Origin: Nocardioides sp.
GTDB taxonomy: Bacteria > Actinomycetota > Actinomycetes > Propionibacteriales > Nocardioidaceae
NCBI RefSeq assembly: GCF_004803405.1
Contig: NZ_SSXI01000116.1
Span: 28,950-92,949, forward strand
DNA length: 64,000 bases
Direction of reading: 5' to 3'
Position numbers and translations under genes: made by a program. Within the stretch, counting starts at the first letter, position 1. Every line of letters begins with the position of its first letter. The notes beneath the pieces were generated by a model. That model searched no databases. It worked only from the letters and a program-made list of their open reading frames with translations, and had not been told where the DNA came from. Positions 61,307-64,000 of this stretch are shown here, piece by piece.

Positions 61307-61974
61307 CCGCCGCCCATTGCGCCGACCCCGACGAGGCGGTCGCCGGCATCGCGGACGGCTCGACGGTCCTGGTCGGTGGGTTCGGCATGGCGGGCATGCC
61401 GGTGCAACTCATCGACGCCCTCATACGACAGGGGGCCCGGGACCTAACAGTGGTCTCCAATAACGCCGGCAACGGTGACACCGGCCTGGCCGCCCTCCTG
61501 GCGGAGCGTCGGGTGCGGAAGGTGATCTGCTCGTTCCCCCGCCAGTCGGACTCCTGGGTGTTCGACGGCCTCTACCGCGCCGGCGAGATCGAGCTCGAGG
61601 TCGTCCCGCAGGGCAACCTGGCTGAGAGGCTGCGGGCAGCCGGCGCGGGCATCGGCGCCTTCTTCTGCCCCACCGGCGCGGGCACCCCGCTGGCCGAGGG
61701 CAAGGAGACCCGCACGATCGCCGGACGGACCCACGTCCTCGAGATGCCCATCCACGGGGACGTGGCGCTGATCGGCGCGCACCGGTCGGACCGGATGGGC
61801 AATCTCGTCTACCGCAAGACGGCGCGGAACTTCGGACCCGTCATGGCCACCGCCGCGGCGCTCACCGTGGCCCAGGTGCACGACGTCGTCGAGATCGGCC
61901 GGATCGACCCCGAGCACGTCGTGACCCCGTCCATCTACGTCGACCGTGTGGTCGCAGTGGGGAGTGAGCAGTGA
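61303..61974 (+). CDS. pcaI: 3-Oxoadipate CoA-transferase alpha subunit
   Basis: A 223-residue family I CoA-transferase A subunit. It has GSTVLVGGFGMAGMPVQLI with the CoA-binding glycine-rich loop, and SNNAGNGDTGL. It moves CoA from succinyl-CoA to beta-ketoadipate with the beta subunit. GTG 61303 overlaps pcaF, and its own stop overlaps pcaJ by 4 bp. Confidence 0.92.
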   Translation: MTAAHCADPDEAVAGIADGSTVLVGGFGMAGMPVQLIDALIRQGARDLTVVSNNAGNGDTGLAALLAERRVRKVICSFPRQSDSWVFDGLYRAGEIELEVVPQGNLAERLRAAGAGIGAFFCPTGAGTPLAEGKETRTIAGRTHVLEMPIHGDVALIGAHRSDRMGNLVYRKTARNFGPVMATAAALTVAQVHDVVEIGRIDPEHVVTPSIYVDRVVAVGSEQ

Positions 61975-62603
61975 GCCTCTCAAAGGACGAGATGGCCGCG
62001 GTCGTGGCCAGGGACATCCCGCGGGGTGCCTACGTCAACCTGGGCATCGGCCAGCCGACGCTGATCGCGGACCACTTCGAGCCCGGCTCCGGAGTCGTGC
62101 TGCACACCGAGAACGGAATGCTGAACATGGGTCGCGCAGCGCAGGGCCCCGAGATCGATCCCGACCTGACGAACGCGGGAAAGGTGCCGGTCACCGAACT
62201 GCCGGGGTCGTCGTACTTCCACCACGCTGACTCGTTCGCGATGATGCGCGGTGGCCACCTCGACGTCTGTGTCCTGGGCGCCTTCCAGGTCTCCGCGGGC
62301 GGCGACCTGGCGAACTGGCACACCGGCGCCCCGGACGCCATCCCGGCGGTGGGCGGGGCGATGGACCTGGCGATCGGGGCGAAGCAGGTGTTCGTGATGA
62401 TGACACTGTTCGCCAAGGACGGGTCTCCCAAGCTGGTGCCGGAATGCACCTACCCGCTGACCGGGATGGGTTGCGTCGATCGGGTCTACACCGACCTCGC
62501 GACCTTCGCCCTCGGAGCGGACGGGGTGAGAGTCCTCGAGACCTTCGGCACCACGGTCGACGACATCAGCGCCCGGCTCGACGTGCCGCTGAGAAGGGCA
62601 TGA
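61971..62603 (+). CDS. pcaJ: 3-Oxoadipate CoA-transferase beta subunit
   Basis: A 210-residue family I CoA-transferase B subunit. The catalytic Glu lies in HTENGMLNMGRA, after VNLGIGQPTL, and the chain ends with the usual CVDRVYTDLATF segment. It forms the active enzyme with pcaI. The GTG start (61971) is coupled to the previous stop. A 45-bp gap separates it from the permease gene. Confidence 0.92.
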   Translation: MSLSKDEMAAVVARDIPRGAYVNLGIGQPTLIADHFEPGSGVVLHTENGMLNMGRAAQGPEIDPDLTNAGKVPVTELPGSSYFHHADSFAMMRGGHLDVCVLGAFQVSAGGDLANWHTGAPDAIPAVGGAMDLAIGAKQVFVMMTLFAKDGSPKLVPECTYPLTGMGCVDRVYTDLATFALGADGVRVLETFGTTVDDISARLDVPLRRA

Positions 62604-62648
62604 CGACCGGCGCGCGCAGGGATCACGCGGGAAGCGGGACCTGATCGC

Positions 62649-63539
62649 GTGCTGGGAACATTCGCGGCGCTGGCGCCGGTGCTTGCCGGGCTGACATGCG
62701 GATGGTGGCTGCGCCACGCCGGCGTCGCGCGGGCGAGTGACGGCCGCTTCCTGCTGCTGCTCAACCTCTACGTCTGCATGCCGGCACTCGTGCTCCGGTC
62801 GCTCCCGGAGGTGCAGCTGACGAAGGAGGTCGTGGTCTTTCCCGTCGCGGCCGCAGTCATGGTCGCGGTGGGCTACGTCGCCGGACGGGCCGCGAGCCGT
62901 CACCTGCAGAGGTCCGAGGCCGCGGTGGTCGTCATGGCGTTTATGGTGGTCAACGTCGCCTTCGCCCTGCCATTCGTGGAGGCGGTGTACGGCGCCGCCG
63001 GCGTGGCGCGGCTCGCGGCGTTCGACGCGGTCAACAACGTGCTGGTGCTGACGGTCGTCAACGGACTCGCGGCGCGAGCGAACCCGTCGCCCGCCGCGCG
63101 ACGCTCCCTGACGCGGCAGGTGCTCCGCACGCCGCCGGTCTACGCGACCGTCGTAGGTGTCGCCCTGAGCCTCACGAACACGCCGCTGCCAGACGCCGCG
63201 GCGAACCTCGCCTCTCCCTTCGCTGCAGCGAGCCCTGTGCTGATCGCGGTCGGCGCGGGCGCTCTCCTCCGACCGACCAGGCACGCCTTGGGTCGCGCCG
63301 GACGGCTGGCGGCGGGACGGCTCCTGGTCGGCGGGGTCGTGGCCGTCTGCCTGGTGGTCGTGCTTGGCTTTGACGGAGTCGATGCGGGAGTCCTGCTGCT
63401 CCTCGGCATCGCGCCGCTGGGCTTTGTCACCGTGACGTTCGCCTCCCAGCAGGGACTCGACGCGGACCTCGCCACCCAGGCGCTCGCGCTCTCGGTCGCG
63501 GCGAGCTCAGTGCTCTGCCTGGTGCTGGTGCTCGTCTGA
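62649..63539 (+). CDS. AEC-family permease
   Basis: A 296-residue auxin-efflux-carrier-family membrane protein with about ten hydrophobic segments, starting FAALAPVLAGLTCGWWLRHAG. It contains the LLNLYVCMPALVLRSL segment and a C-terminal half repeating the N-terminal topology. Family members move malonate, malate or other carboxylates. After pcaJ it may export or import an aromatic acid or beta-ketoadipate. GTG 62649 is the best start; the ribosome site is weak. Confidence 0.75.
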   Translation: MLGTFAALAPVLAGLTCGWWLRHAGVARASDGRFLLLLNLYVCMPALVLRSLPEVQLTKEVVVFPVAAAVMVAVGYVAGRAASRHLQRSEAAVVVMAFMVVNVAFALPFVEAVYGAAGVARLAAFDAVNNVLVLTVVNGLAARANPSPAARRSLTRQVLRTPPVYATVVGVALSLTNTPLPDAAANLASPFAAASPVLIAVGAGALLRPTRHALGRAGRLAAGRLLVGGVVAVCLVVVLGFDGVDAGVLLLLGIAPLGFVTVTFASQQGLDADLATQALALSVAASSVLCLVLVLV

Positions 63540-63963
63540 GGGCCGACCTCGCCGCGCACTCTGCGACGGGCCCGGGAGGGCAAACGGGAAACGGGAAACG
63601 GGAAACGACTCTAACTCCAGCGCGGCCGGCTCACATCCCCACACCGCCTCTTCGGACAAGCCGCTTCCCGGACCCGCCGCGCCCCACCCTAGGACGCCCC
63701 TCCCGACGGCGTCTTGACACAGAAGAGAGCGATGTCCGGGCGGTTACTGCTCTCGCTCCTATGGGCAGCCGAAGACAAGTCGTGAGTGAGGACGCCGGCT
63801 CAGAAACGGCTCAATAACCCTGCCTACCGACCCGCGGATCGACTGGATCCGCTTGGCCCCGTCTCCGCCCGACATAGGGCAAAACACGCTGCTGACCTGG
63901 TACTTTGAGGTCCTCAGCCGGTCGTCTGAGGGCGCGCCCAGACGGCCGAAATCTGGCCCGGAC
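63540..63963. other. Gene-free tail region
   Basis: About 424 bp without a credible gene on either strand. It holds the short heptad repeat at 63582-63607. The base composition is slightly less G/C-rich than the operon. No tRNA 5' half is present before the tRNA-Arg 3' half. Confidence 0.4.
63582..63607. repeat. Tandem heptad AAACGGG
   Basis: Three full AAACGGG units plus AAACG run head to tail, 43 bp after the permease stop. The run is too short for a CRISPR and lacks spacers. It could be slippage-derived. Confidence 0.7.
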
Positions 63964-64000
63964 CTGACTACGGATCAGAAGGTTTGGGGTTCGAATCCCT
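63964..64000 (+). repeat. tRNA-Arg(ACG) 3' half, cut by window end (att-like)
   Basis: From the anticodon arm on, the sequence is that of tRNA-Arg: CTGA-CTACGGA-TCAG stem-loop with anticodon ACG, variable loop and a T arm with GGTTCGAATCC. Upstream, the expected T8, D arm and acceptor 5' strand are absent. It is therefore a 3' half, as left by integrase attachment, rather than an intact gene. The rest lies beyond the window. Confidence 0.6.

Noticed and set aside
63582..63607. CRISPR array
   Set aside because: The 7-bp units are contiguous without spacers and there are no cas genes.
63930..64000. A complete tRNA-Arg at the right edge
   Set aside because: At the expected positions there is no T8, no D arm and no 5' acceptor match; only the 3' half fits.

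Overview
The window is high-GC actinobacterial DNA. Nearly all codons end in G or C, genes overlap by ATGA or GTGA, and GTG starts are common. It carries a fused pcaD-pcaC gene and an Ltp-type thiolase paired with a DUF35 protein, both typical of actinomycetes. A Nocardioides-like relative is plausible, but no rRNA or marker gene is present to settle it.

Two unrelated catabolic blocks are joined at about 42.5 kb. The left block (about 0.1-42.5 kb) is bracketed by two copies of a ~98-bp direct repeat (101-198 and 42437-42534). Each copy holds the 3' half of a tRNA-Met gene and the hairpin behind it, and neither has the 5' half. A frameshifted tyrosine integrase (41178-42277) and a decayed transposase (40400-41100) lie just inside the right copy, so the block looks like an old, immobilised genomic island. 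Its cargo covers the oxidation and beta-oxidation of a lipid-like alcohol, ester or branched chain. It includes a secreted lipase, an HSL-type esterase, a P450 fused to a diflavin reductase, two zinc alcohol dehydrogenases and two intact aldehyde dehydrogenases. Two acyl-CoA ligases, an acyl-CoA dehydrogenase with an adjacent sugar-kinase-like gene (the split form of animal ACAD10/11), an enoyl-CoA hydratase, three SDRs, a FadA thiolase and an Ltp/DUF35 pair follow. There are also SCP2 and phasin-like proteins, a class III-like PHA synthase and a complete Liv-type ABC importer. An exported redox set completes it: a copper-radical oxidase, a Tat-exported molybdenum hydroxylase with its [2Fe-2S] subunit, and an XdhC maturation factor.

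Eleven copies of one palindrome (consensus TGACCGnnnnnnCGGTCA) precede essentially every transcription unit of the island, including a TetR gene at 18095-18778. I saw none in the right block. The island therefore reads as a single regulon under one TetR-family repressor. Several units show decay: an SGNH hydrolase remnant and an aldehyde dehydrogenase N-terminus joined by deletion to a headless luciferase-like oxidoreductase.

The right block (43-63.5 kb) is a hydroaromatic pathway. It has two large exported esterases, a LacI regulator with matching GGCAAyCGrTTGCC-type operators, a TRAP transporter (dctQMP) and a phosphotriesterase-family hydrolase. Then come a shikimate/quinate dehydrogenase, a type II dehydroquinate dehydratase and a dehydroshikimate dehydratase fused to a VOC domain (QuiC type). 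The protocatechuate branch follows: pcaHG, pcaB, fused pcaDC, a LysR regulator, pcaF, pcaIJ and an AEC permease. Together these take shikimate or quinate through protocatechuate to succinyl-CoA and acetyl-CoA. The window ends inside the 3' half of a tRNA-Arg(ACG)-like sequence that also lacks its 5' half, possibly a second attachment scar.
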